A model generated the notes under the pieces. The model had not been told where the DNA came from and made no database searches. It worked only from the letters and a program-made list of their open reading frames with translations. A DNA stretch of 6,333 nt from Candidatus Sulfopaludibacter sp. SbA3 (GTDB taxonomy: Bacteria; Acidobacteriota; Terriglobia; Bryobacterales; Bryobacteraceae). The stretch lies in assembly GCA_945861255.1 (NCBI GenBank), contig CAMAUG010000232.1:1-6333 (forward strand), in the 5' to 3' direction. Positions 1 through 5,704 of this stretch are shown piece by piece. The position numbers were made by a program, and so were the translations under genes. Each line of letters opens with the position of its first letter. Positions within the stretch are counted from its first letter, which is position 1.

Positions 1-220
1 CCCGTCTCAAACAATCCGGCATGTTCTGGACCGTCCGTGGCGCCAACGCCATCATCGCCCTGCGATGTTGTCATCTCAACGGTCGCTTCGAGGATTACTG
101 GGAGTCCCGGCGTGCGGCCTGATTCCACTTCTATGTCGCCCACCCAAGCAGCTTCAGGTGACGCCCGCCCAGCCAAGCCTGCGGCCCGCTTCTCGATCGG
201 GATTTAGGGTGTCCACCTGA
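1..220 (+). mobile_element. 3' portion of an ISKra4-family insertion sequence (left part outside window)
   Basis: The window opens inside a transposase reading frame that ends at 122. About 100 non-coding bases follow before sequence that looks like the cpaB leader. A plausible terminus is the stretch at 203-220, containing GGGTGTCCACCTGA, because it lies between the transposase stop and the next gene's leader. The other end of the element is not in the window, so the terminal inverted repeat and target duplication cannot be verified. The right boundary given here is a guess; only the transposase fragment is firm. Confidence 0.35.
3..122 (+). CDS. ISKra4-family transposase, C-terminal fragment (5' end outside window)
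   Basis: Frame 3 is open from the window start to a TGA at 120-122 and gives 39 residues. The fragment has the sequence signature that closes ISKra4-type DDE transposases: GMFWTVRGANAI, then ALRCCHLNGRFEDYW, then a short basic tail ending in RRAA. In such proteins this tail follows the last catalytic acidic residue, so the catalytic core is outside the window. The enzyme would cut and join the ends of its own insertion sequence. The frame shows no internal stop here, but whether the whole gene is intact cannot be judged. The family call rests on remembered tail motifs and not on a search. The gene lies directly upstream of the Tad genes in the same orientation, so read-through into cpaB is possible. 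Confidence 0.82.
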   Translation, partial: RLKQSGMFWTVRGANAIIALRCCHLNGRFEDYWESRRAA

Positions 221-261
221 GAAAGCGTAAGTAGGCCTGTAGAAATTCACGCCAAAGGCCG

Positions 262-280
262 ATTCACAAAGAGGAAAGCC
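262..280 (+). promoter_or_regulatory. cpaB ribosome-binding leader
   Basis: The leader reads ATTCACAAAGAGGAAAGCC directly before the ATG at 281. GAGG at 271-274 is the Shine-Dalgarno core, six bases from the start. The sequence resembles the leaders of tadB and tadC. A second ATTCAC lies 17 bases upstream at 245-250, giving an imperfect repeat of the leader. Confidence 0.7.
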
Positions 281-1000
281 ATGAAAAAAGAAAATCTGGT
301 CAAGTTAGTCGGAGTCGCCCTGGTGGTCGCAATCATCTCCACGGGCATTTTCTATGGCGTGTTCGCCAGTAAGCTCAACAGCGATACCGGCAGCGGCCAG
401 ACGCTGGTGGTGGCCGCAAAGGCGCTGAAATCGGGCACGGTACTGGTGGCGGCGGACCTAAAAACCATATCTTGGCCCTCTCCTCAATTACCCAAGGGGG
501 CGTATCAAACTCCGCAAGAATTAGTCGGCAGCACGGTTTTCGACTCGATTGCCGAGGAAGAGCCGGTACTGGCCACCCGGCTGGCCTCGCCGCAATCGGG
601 CGCCGGTGCCGGTGTGCCCGCGGGGATGCGAGCGGTTTCCGTGCATGTGAGCGATTCCAGCGGCGTATTGGCGCTGCTGCGCGGCGGCCAGAAAGTGGAC
701 GTGCAAGTGGTGGTTGGCCGGGGCGAAAAGCCGGGGAACGTGGAAGTTCGCACCGCGTTGGAAGATATGACGGTTCTCTCCGTGCAACCTCAGGCCGAAC
801 AAGGCTCTCAGGGCCAGAGCCTGCCGGTGGTTACACTGCTGGCGAAACCGGCTGAAGTGGATGTGCTGGCGGCGGCCGACTCCGGCGCGCGCGTCCGGCT
901 ATCCTTGCGTAATCCGCTCGATAGATCCGCGCGAACCAGCGCCACGCTAACACTTGGGAACGTCATGCGGAGCGGACCATCGGCCGCCGCGAGGAACTGA
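281..1000 (+). CDS. cpaB: Flp pilus assembly protein CpaB/RcpC-like
   Basis: This is a 239-residue periplasmic component of a Tad (tight adherence, Flp-type) pilus machine. In known systems CpaB/RcpC proteins work next to the outer-membrane secretin. A lysine-rich start (MKKENLVK) is followed by one hydrophobic segment at residues 9-29, which acts as a membrane anchor or uncleaved signal. Residues about 41-103 form a SAF-type domain (VVAAKALKSGTVLVAADLK, and later EEEPVLATRLASP). Residues about 112-210 match the RcpC/CpaB core, with GMRAVSVHV, LLRGGQKVDVQVVV and VTLLAKPAEVDVLAAA. CpaB proteins are often somewhat longer; this one ends soon after the core, in a Ser/Ala-rich tail. The ATG at 281 has GAGG six bases upstream. 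tadB starts 20 bases after the stop, so the two are probably co-transcribed. Normally a secretin gene follows cpaB, but none does here. Confidence 0.85.
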   Translation: MKKENLVKLVGVALVVAIISTGIFYGVFASKLNSDTGSGQTLVVAAKALKSGTVLVAADLKTISWPSPQLPKGAYQTPQELVGSTVFDSIAEEEPVLATRLASPQSGAGAGVPAGMRAVSVHVSDSSGVLALLRGGQKVDVQVVVGRGEKPGNVEVRTALEDMTVLSVQPQAEQGSQGQSLPVVTLLAKPAEVDVLAAADSGARVRLSLRNPLDRSARTSATLTLGNVMRSGPSAAARN

Positions 1001-1020
1001 ATTCTCACCAAGAGACTCCC
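1001..1020 (+). promoter_or_regulatory. tadB ribosome-binding leader
   Basis: These 20 bases fill the whole cpaB-tadB gap. The Shine-Dalgarno match is weak (AAGAGA at 1010-1015, five bases from the ATG). Aligned without gaps to the 20 bases before tadC, 14 of 20 positions agree (pattern ATTCTnACnAnGAGnCnCnC), although the flanking genes differ. Confidence 0.55.
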
Positions 1021-2013
1021 ATGATTCTGGTCTCATCACTGGCATTTTTCCTGCTGGTATTCCTGGTGGGCGCGATTGTGGTCGCCGTCCTGTGGATGGC
1101 CTTCCTCAAGACGCGCGAGGAGGAATCGAAAGCCGCCGCCAGCGAAGGCGTGGAACCAGCGCGCGAGGGCGCGCCGGATGCGAGCGAGCCGGTCATAGAT
1201 GCGTCTCCACTATTCCGCCGCGAAACCATGAGCACCATTTCGTTCTGGGATAGCGTGCTTGCGCGTTTCGATTTCGGCGCACTGTTGAAGACCCGCCTGG
1301 AGCAGGCCGAGCTGAACTGGTCGGTGGGGCGCTTCACCAGCATGATGTTGTTGCTCGGCGTGGTCGCGCTGGTTGTCGCGCTGCGGTTCGCCCCGTTGTG
1401 GGGAGCGGTGGCGGTGGGGGTTGTGGCCGCGCTTACGCCCTACCACTATGTGCTGCGGCTCCGTAACAAGCGCTTCGAGAAATTCAAGGAGCACTTTCCC
1501 GATGTGCTCGATTCACTCGCGCGCGCCCTCCGCGCCGGGTACCCTCTGTCGGCATCCATGGAGCTGATAGCCAATGAAACGCCGCCGCCGGTTTCCGTTG
1601 AGATCCGCCGCGTTTCAGCGGAAGCCAACCTGGGACGCGGCTGGCCGCAGGCGCTCGAGAACATGGGAAAACGCGTGCCTCTGCTGGAGATCAACATGTT
1701 CATCGCCGCCGTGCAACTGCACGCGCGCACCGGCGGAAAATTGAGCGAAGTGCTGGCCGGTCTGGCCGAAAACATGCGCGAGACCCTGGCGCTGCGCGGA
1801 GAAGTACGGGCGCTGGCCGCGCATGGTAAACTCACGGGCTTCATCCTGTCGCTTCTTCCCATCGGCATCGCCACCATGATGTTGTTTGTGAGCCCGGATT
1901 ACATGCAGGGGCTGCTCCATCATCCTTGGGGTAAAAACATGATCGGCGCGGCCGCGGCCTGTCTATTGCTGGCGCACTTTATCATCGGCAAGATCGTGGA
2001 TATACGGATCTGA
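1021..2013 (+). CDS. tadB: Tad secretion inner-membrane platform protein TadB (T2SSF domain)
   Basis: This 330-residue protein is one of the two inner-membrane platform proteins of the Tad pilus, related to GspF/PilC. With TadC it would couple the motor ATPase to assembly of Flp pilins. A transmembrane segment at residues 3-28 is followed by a charged, Ala/Glu-rich linker at about 29-70. Hydrophobic segments follow at 106-140, 271-290 and 306-325. The T2SSF domain spans about 159-286, with FPDVLDSLARALRAGYPLSASM, then NLGRGWPQALENM, then AVQLHARTGGKLSEVLAGLAENM, the pattern typical of TadB. The ATG at 1021 is preferred over a later ATG at 1228 because it includes the first membrane segment. 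The gene lies 20 bases after cpaB and 37 bases before tadC, consistent with one operon. The CpaE and CpaF genes that usually come just before tadB are missing. Confidence 0.88.
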   Translation: MILVSSLAFFLLVFLVGAIVVAVLWMAFLKTREEESKAAASEGVEPAREGAPDASEPVIDASPLFRRETMSTISFWDSVLARFDFGALLKTRLEQAELNWSVGRFTSMMLLLGVVALVVALRFAPLWGAVAVGVVAALTPYHYVLRLRNKRFEKFKEHFPDVLDSLARALRAGYPLSASMELIANETPPPVSVEIRRVSAEANLGRGWPQALENMGKRVPLLEINMFIAAVQLHARTGGKLSEVLAGLAENMRETLALRGEVRALAAHGKLTGFILSLLPIGIATMMLFVSPDYMQGLLHHPWGKNMIGAAAACLLLAHFIIGKIVDIRI

Positions 2014-2046
2014 TTCTAACTTTGACGTTGATTCTAACAATGAGGC
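2011..2046 (+). repeat. Imperfect 18-bp tandem repeat in the tadB-tadC gap
   Basis: TGATTCTAAC occurs at 2011-2020 and again at 2029-2038. Comparing the two 18-base units (2011-2028 and 2029-2046), 14 of 18 positions agree. The first unit contains the TGA stop of tadB and the second contains the Shine-Dalgarno sequence of tadC. It may be a local duplication of the tadC leader or a paired regulatory motif. The sequence shows the repeat but not its function. Confidence 0.75.
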
Positions 2047-2050
2047 GCGC
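2031..2050 (+). promoter_or_regulatory. tadC ribosome-binding leader
   Basis: TGAGG at 2041-2045 is the Shine-Dalgarno core, five bases before the ATG at 2051. The leader begins ATTCTAACAA, like the tadB leader (ATTCTCACCA) and the cpaB leader (ATTCACAAA). Confidence 0.6.
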
Positions 2051-2971
2051 ATGACGGCGGGATTACTCTTCGGTCTGTTTCTCCTGATCACGGTGGCCGT
2101 CACGGCGGCCGGTTACGTGTTCGTTCTGCGGCCTTCGCGCGTAGACTCAGTGAATTTGCAGCTCCCTGACGCCATCACCACCGATCAGCGTGACCTGCAC
2201 GCCGCGCAAGCGGCGGTGGTCGACGTGTTCCGCCTGATCGGCGAGGCCATGCCCAATTCCAGCAACCAAGTGGAATTGCGGCGGCAATTGATGATTGCCG
2301 GTTACCGCTGGCCCTCCGCTGTCTCGATTTTCATGGGTATCAAAGTGGCCATGGCGCTGGTGCTGGGCATTGCGCTGGCGTGGGGCGCGATGGTGGGGCG
2401 CTCCGATTTCGGCGCGGCAGGGATGGCGGCGCTGTGCGGACTCGGCCTGGGATACTTGATTCCCGACCGCGTGCTCAACAAGATCGCGTCACGCAGAATG
2501 ACGGAACTGCGCCGAGGCCTGCCCGCGGCTCTGGACCTGATGGTGCTGGGCATTGAGGCCGGCCAGGGACTCGACGCGGCGATTCTCGATACCAGCCGGG
2601 GTCTCCGCGTGAGCCAACCCGAACTCGCCTCCGAGTTCACGCAGCTCCATCTGGAGATGCGGACCAGCACATCGCGCGCCGAAGCTCTCCGTAACTTTGG
2701 CCTTCGCTGCAAGGATGGCGAGCTCAAGAAATTCGCCAACCTGCTGGTGGATACCGACCGTTTCGGCACCAGCCTTGGACCGGCGCTCAAGACGCACGCG
2801 CGCTATCTGCGCATCCGCATCCGCCAGACCGCTCAGGAAAAGGCACGCAAGATCGGCGTGAAACTGATCTTTCCGGTGTTCTTTCTGATCTTTCCCTCAG
2901 TGCTCCTGGTTACGCTCGGTCCCGCGGTCATCATGCTGATGGGGCAATTGAAGCACCTGATGGATATCTAG
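2051..2971 (+). CDS. tadC: Tad secretion inner-membrane platform protein TadC (T2SSF domain)
   Basis: This 306-residue protein is the second inner-membrane platform protein of the Tad pilus and partner of TadB. Hydrophobic segments lie at residues 3-26, 91-113, 119-137 and 269-298. The T2SSF domain spans about 157-285. It begins GLPAALDLMVLGIEAGQGLDAAI, the hallmark of TadC. It continues through ELASEFTQLHLEMRTSTSRAEAL (charged and helical) and NLLVDTDRFGTSLGPAL. The domain closes with EKARKIGVKLIFPVFFLIFPSVLL. This closing stretch, with its basic residues followed by the FP-rich membrane helix, is typical of the family. The ATG at 2051 is chosen for its TGAGG five bases upstream and the immediate membrane helix. 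It is the last gene of the group; the next gene converges on it 37 bases away, so the transcript should end around 2972-3030. No pilin, prepilin peptidase or TadD-like gene follows. Confidence 0.88.
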   Translation: MTAGLLFGLFLLITVAVTAAGYVFVLRPSRVDSVNLQLPDAITTDQRDLHAAQAAVVDVFRLIGEAMPNSSNQVELRRQLMIAGYRWPSAVSIFMGIKVAMALVLGIALAWGAMVGRSDFGAAGMAALCGLGLGYLIPDRVLNKIASRRMTELRRGLPAALDLMVLGIEAGQGLDAAILDTSRGLRVSQPELASEFTQLHLEMRTSTSRAEALRNFGLRCKDGELKKFANLLVDTDRFGTSLGPALKTHARYLRIRIRQTAQEKARKIGVKLIFPVFFLIFPSVLLVTLGPAVIMLMGQLKHLMDI

Positions 2972-3008
2972 CGCGCCGGCTTGGTTCCCCGCAGGTTCGT
3001 CCGGCCTG

Positions 3009-4187
3009 TCAGCGCGGAAACCGCGCGGCATATGACTCCAGATATTTCAGGCCCGACCCCGTGTTGTAGAGCACAATACTCTCTTCCGGTTTGAGGAATC
3101 CGTTAGCCAGGAGTTTACGCAGCGCCGGGACGCAGGCCGCGCCCTCCGGCGCCGCGAAAATCCCTTCAAGCGAGGCAAGCTCCATGCCTCCGTCCAGAAT
3201 CTCTTCGTCGTTCACCGCGATCGCTGTCCCGCCGCTCTCGCGCAGCGCATTCAGAATCAGAACGTCGCCCAGCGGCTTGGGCACGCGCAGGCCGGCGGCG
3301 AGCGTAGCCGCGTCCTGCCAGAACTCGCTGCGCGGCGCGCGCTGTTCGAACGCCCGCACCACCGGCTGGCAGCCTTCAGCTTGCACCGCGATCATCTTCG
3401 GACGTTGCGGGCCAATCCAGCCCAGCGCCTCCATTTCTTCGAATGCCTTCCACATGCCGATCAAGCCCACGCCGCCGCCGGTAGGGTAGAAGATCGCGTC
3501 GGGCAATTGCCAGTTGCACTGCTCGGCGACTTCATAGCCCATCGTTTTCTTGCCCTCTATTCGGTAGGGCTCCTTGAGGGTGCTCATATCGAACCAACCC
3601 TCTTGTTCCTTGCGCTCACTGACGATGCGCGCGCAATCGCTGATCAGGCCGTTGACCAGCGTGACGTGCGCGCCGAGAGCTTTGCATTCGATGTAGTTTG
3701 CCTGCGGCACATCGTTCGGCATGAAGATGTGCGTCTCCATCCCGGCGGCCGCGGCGTAGGCTGCGGCGGCACTGGCTGCGTTGCCCGCCGAAGGGATCGC
3801 GATCTTGCGAATGCCGAGTTCGCGCGCCATGGTGATGGCGGCGGTCATCCCGCGCGCCTTGAACGATCCCGTGGGATTCAGCCCCTCGTCCTTCACCCAC
3901 ACGTTGGACGCACCCAGCGCCGCGCCCAGCTTTTCCGCGCGCACCAGCGGCGTCATCCCCTCGCCCAATGAGACGATGGACGCCTCCGCGCGCGCCGGCA
4001 ACACGGGCCAATAGCGCCACAAATCCGGCCGGGCTTGCGCGAGGGTCTCGCGGGACCAGGACCGGCGTACCGCGTCCAGATCGTAGCGCACCAGCAGCGC
4101 GCCCCCGCAGGAGCATAGATTGTGAATCCGGTTCGCCTCGAAGCGCTGCGCGCAAAGGCTGCATTCCAGGTGCGTGACATTGGGCAT
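3009..4187 (-). CDS. thrC: Threonine synthase-like PLP-dependent enzyme with N-terminal zinc ribbon
   Basis: This 392-residue protein is a fold-type II PLP enzyme. Threonine synthases of this group convert O-phosphohomoserine to threonine and phosphate in the cytoplasm. An N-terminal zinc ribbon has Cys9, Cys12, Cys25 and Cys27 (ECSLC and LCSCGG). The PLP lysine is Lys110 in GLNPTGSFKARGM. A substrate-side loop, PSAGNAASA, lies at 132-140 and the phosphate-binding glycine loop TGGGVGL at 236-242. NTGSGLKYL near the C-terminus (375-383) is typical of threonine synthases. The active-site motif is SFKARG where many members have SFKDRG, so a related activity cannot be excluded. The frame stays open 57 codons further upstream, to 4358, but the zinc ribbon begins at the ATG at 4187 and the extension overlaps the divergent gene, so 4187 is used. 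No clear Shine-Dalgarno precedes it. No other threonine-pathway gene is nearby. Confidence 0.85.
   Translation of the reverse strand: MPNVTHLECSLCAQRFEANRIHNLCSCGGALLVRYDLDAVRRSWSRETLAQARPDLWRYWPVLPARAEASIVSLGEGMTPLVRAEKLGAALGASNVWVKDEGLNPTGSFKARGMTAAITMARELGIRKIAIPSAGNAASAAAAYAAAAGMETHIFMPNDVPQANYIECKALGAHVTLVNGLISDCARIVSERKEQEGWFDMSTLKEPYRIEGKKTMGYEVAEQCNWQLPDAIFYPTGGGVGLIGMWKAFEEMEALGWIGPQRPKMIAVQAEGCQPVVRAFEQRAPRSEFWQDAATLAAGLRVPKPLGDVLILNALRESGGTAIAVNDEEILDGGMELASLEGIFAAPEGAACVPALRKLLANGFLKPEESIVLYNTGSGLKYLESYAARFPR
3012..3026. other. GC-rich hairpin at the tadC/thrC convergence
   Basis: GCGCGG, AAA, CCGCGC forms a perfect 6-bp stem with a 3-base loop. It lies 40 bases past the tadC stop and within the last codons of the opposing thrC gene. 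There is no T-tract, so it is not a standard intrinsic terminator, though it could protect or stall the tadC transcript. Such short GC palindromes also arise by chance in GC-rich DNA. Confidence 0.3.
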
Positions 4188-4305
4188 GCTTGTGATGGTA
4201 GCGCGCAAGCAGGATAGTCGCGCAACTGCCGAGGGCGTGTTGTTGTATGATTGACGGTGCTGGAGAGAGGCCGTCCAAAGCGGCCACGCCCAGAGGAGGT
4301 GGAAG
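4188..4305. promoter_or_regulatory. Divergent promoter region between thrC and the amidohydrolase gene
   Basis: These 118 bases separate two divergent starts and must hold both promoters unless transcription begins inside the genes. On the plus strand, TATGAT at 4246-4251 is a fair -10 box, but no good -35 lies 16-18 bases upstream. It would give a leader of roughly 48 bases. That leader could fold a small hairpin, GGCCG (4269-4273) with CGGCC (4281-4285), just before the ribosome-binding site. On the minus strand no convincing promoter was seen. Confidence 0.35.
4292..4300 (+). promoter_or_regulatory. Strong ribosome-binding site of the amidohydrolase gene
   Basis: AGAGGAGGT contains a near-complete match to the anti-Shine-Dalgarno sequence and ends five bases before the ATG at 4306. 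It is the strongest such site in the window and fixes the start codon. Confidence 0.8.
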
Positions 4306-5619
4306 ATGACCGGATACTCAAAGGGCCTGCGGGCCGCTGTTGCCGCAGCGTTGCTCATTGCCGCCGCATATTCAATTCAGTTCTTGTCAGCGCAGGCGCC
4401 GGCCACCGGCGTTGTGGCACTCACCGGCGCGCGGGTGATTAACGGAACCGGGTCCGCGCCCGTGGAGAAGGCCACCATCGTCATCGCTAACGGGCGCATC
4501 GAGTCCGTCGGGCCGAACGTGAAGATCCCCAACGGCGCCACGCGTATCGATATGGCCGGGAAGACGATCATACCCGGAATCATCAACGCTCACGGGCACT
4601 TGAACGCGGACAAGTCCGCGCGCCCGGCCCGCGAACGGTTGACCGGACAGCTTCAGCTTTTTGCGGACTATGGCATCACCACGGTGGTCGTGCTCGGGAC
4701 CGGGCAGGGCGATCTTCCCGACACAGTGAAGCTTCGCGACGAACAGGAGACGGCAACCCTGGATCGCGCCCGCGTGTTTGCCGCCGGTACGAGTATGACC
4801 AGCATCAAGACGGCCGAGGAAGCCAGGGCGCGGGTAAACCAGTATGCCGACGCCAGAGCCGATCTGATCAAACTCCACATCACGGGCGCGCCCACCGACA
4901 CCCAGCCCCCGGTCTACCAGGCGTTGATCGAGGAATCCCACAAGCGAGGCCTGAGAGTCGCCGCGCACGTGTACTATTTGAGAGACGCCAAGGGATTGCT
5001 CGATGCCAAAGTCGATGTCCTTGCCCACGGCATTCGCGACCAGGACGTGGATCAGGCGGTCATCGCGGCCATGAAACAGCGTAATGTGGGCTACATCCCG
5101 ACGTTCACGCGCGATCTGGCCGTTTTTGTGTATGAGTCGACGCCACCGTTCTTCAGCGACCCGTTCTTCCTGCGGCACCAGAACGCGTATCGCGGCGAGA
5201 TGGCGCAACTGACGGATCCTGCCCGCCAGGAGAAAACGCGCACCAGCAAGGATGCACAGGCCATCAAGCAGGCGCTGCAACAGGGCAGCAAGAACCTGAA
5301 GACCCTGTCCGATGCGGGCGTGGCGATCGCCATGGGAACCGATAGCGGCACGAATCTCGGCCAGTGGGAAGGCTATTTTGAGCACACCGAAATGGAAATG
5401 ATGGTCAAGGCGGGCCTGACGCCCATGCAGGTTCTGGTGGCGGCCACCGGAGGCGCAGCCCGCGTGATGAAGCTGGATAGCCAACTAGGGACGATCCAGG
5501 CCGGCAAGCGCGCCGACCTGCTTGTGCTGAATGCGAATCCGCTCTCCGATATCCGCAACACCCGCGAGATCCACTCCGTGTGGATCGGAGGCAACAAGCT
5601 GACGCCCAAACAGGATTAG
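4306..5619 (+). CDS. Exported metal-dependent amidohydrolase
   Basis: This 437-residue amidohydrolase-superfamily enzyme probably hydrolyses C-N bonds outside the cytoplasm; the substrate cannot be told. A signal peptide is visible (basic start, hydrophobic core at about residues 9-27, likely cleavage after the A-Q-A at 29-31). A beta-sandwich part follows (VVALTGARVINGTGSAPVEKATIVIANGRI, 37-66). The TIM-barrel part carries the metal-site motif HGH at His96 and His98 (GIINAHGHLNAD). Other likely ligands are Lys189 (DLIKLHI, a candidate carboxylated lysine), His221 (VAAHVYY), His241 (LAHGI) and Asp346 (AMGTDSG). The C-terminal closing motif, GTIQAGKRADLLVLNANPL (395-413), is typical of imidazolonepropionase-like and prolidase-like members. 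The start is set by the strong ribosome-binding site. The gene is divergent from thrC and convergent with the cupin gene, so it is probably a single-gene unit. Confidence 0.88.
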   Translation: MTGYSKGLRAAVAAALLIAAAYSIQFLSAQAPATGVVALTGARVINGTGSAPVEKATIVIANGRIESVGPNVKIPNGATRIDMAGKTIIPGIINAHGHLNADKSARPARERLTGQLQLFADYGITTVVVLGTGQGDLPDTVKLRDEQETATLDRARVFAAGTSMTSIKTAEEARARVNQYADARADLIKLHITGAPTDTQPPVYQALIEESHKRGLRVAAHVYYLRDAKGLLDAKVDVLAHGIRDQDVDQAVIAAMKQRNVGYIPTFTRDLAVFVYESTPPFFSDPFFLRHQNAYRGEMAQLTDPARQEKTRTSKDAQAIKQALQQGSKNLKTLSDAGVAIAMGTDSGTNLGQWEGYFEHTEMEMMVKAGLTPMQVLVAATGGAARVMKLDSQLGTIQAGKRADLLVLNANPLSDIRNTREIHSVWIGGNKLTPKQD

Positions 5620-5633
5620 AGCGCATCGCGCTC
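5619..5633 (+). other. GC-rich hairpin overlapping the amidohydrolase stop codon
   Basis: GAGCGC, ATC, GCGCTC forms a perfect 6-bp stem with a 3-base loop, starting on the last base of the TAG stop. No T-run follows, so it is at best a non-canonical transcription end or an RNA-stabilising hairpin. It has the same geometry (6-bp stem, 3-base loop) as the hairpin at 3012-3026. The remaining bases to 5704 show nothing recognisable. Confidence 0.33.
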
Positions 5634-5704
5634 ACGGACAGCATCATCGGCGCGGTGCCGGACCCGGAGGTCTGGCCGCGACGCCAATCCGCCGTAGAGT
5701 CCGA

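Noticed and set aside
154..220. TCAGGTG (154-160) and CACCTGA (214-220) as an inverted pair downstream of the transposase
   Set aside because: Only seven bases pair across a 53-base gap. This is too short to call a terminal inverted repeat or a terminator without the other end of the element.
1228..2013. A shorter tadB start at the ATG at 1228
   Set aside because: It would drop the N-terminal membrane segment. The ATG at 1021 fits the operon spacing and the shared leader.
2975..3005. GCCGG/CCGGC pairing between tadC and thrC as a terminator
   Set aside because: The stem is only 5 bp with a 21-base loop and no T-tract; the hairpin at 3012-3026 is the better candidate.
3381..3971. Plus-strand open frame of 196 codons inside the threonine synthase-like gene
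   Set aside because: It is an antisense shadow of the PLP enzyme, with a low-complexity Arg/His/Gly-rich translation and no ribosome-binding site.
4188..4358. A 57-codon in-frame upstream extension of the threonine synthase-like gene, starting at an ATG at 4358
   Set aside because: It would overlap the divergent amidohydrolase start and its strong ribosome-binding site. The family's zinc ribbon begins right after the ATG at 4187, and the extension has no recognisable domain.
4387..5484. Long open frame on the minus strand opposite the amidohydrolase gene (365 codons)
   Set aside because: It is the antisense shadow of a gene with clear catalytic motifs. Its translation is rich in His, Arg and Gly with no domain pattern, as expected from GC-rich antisense frames.
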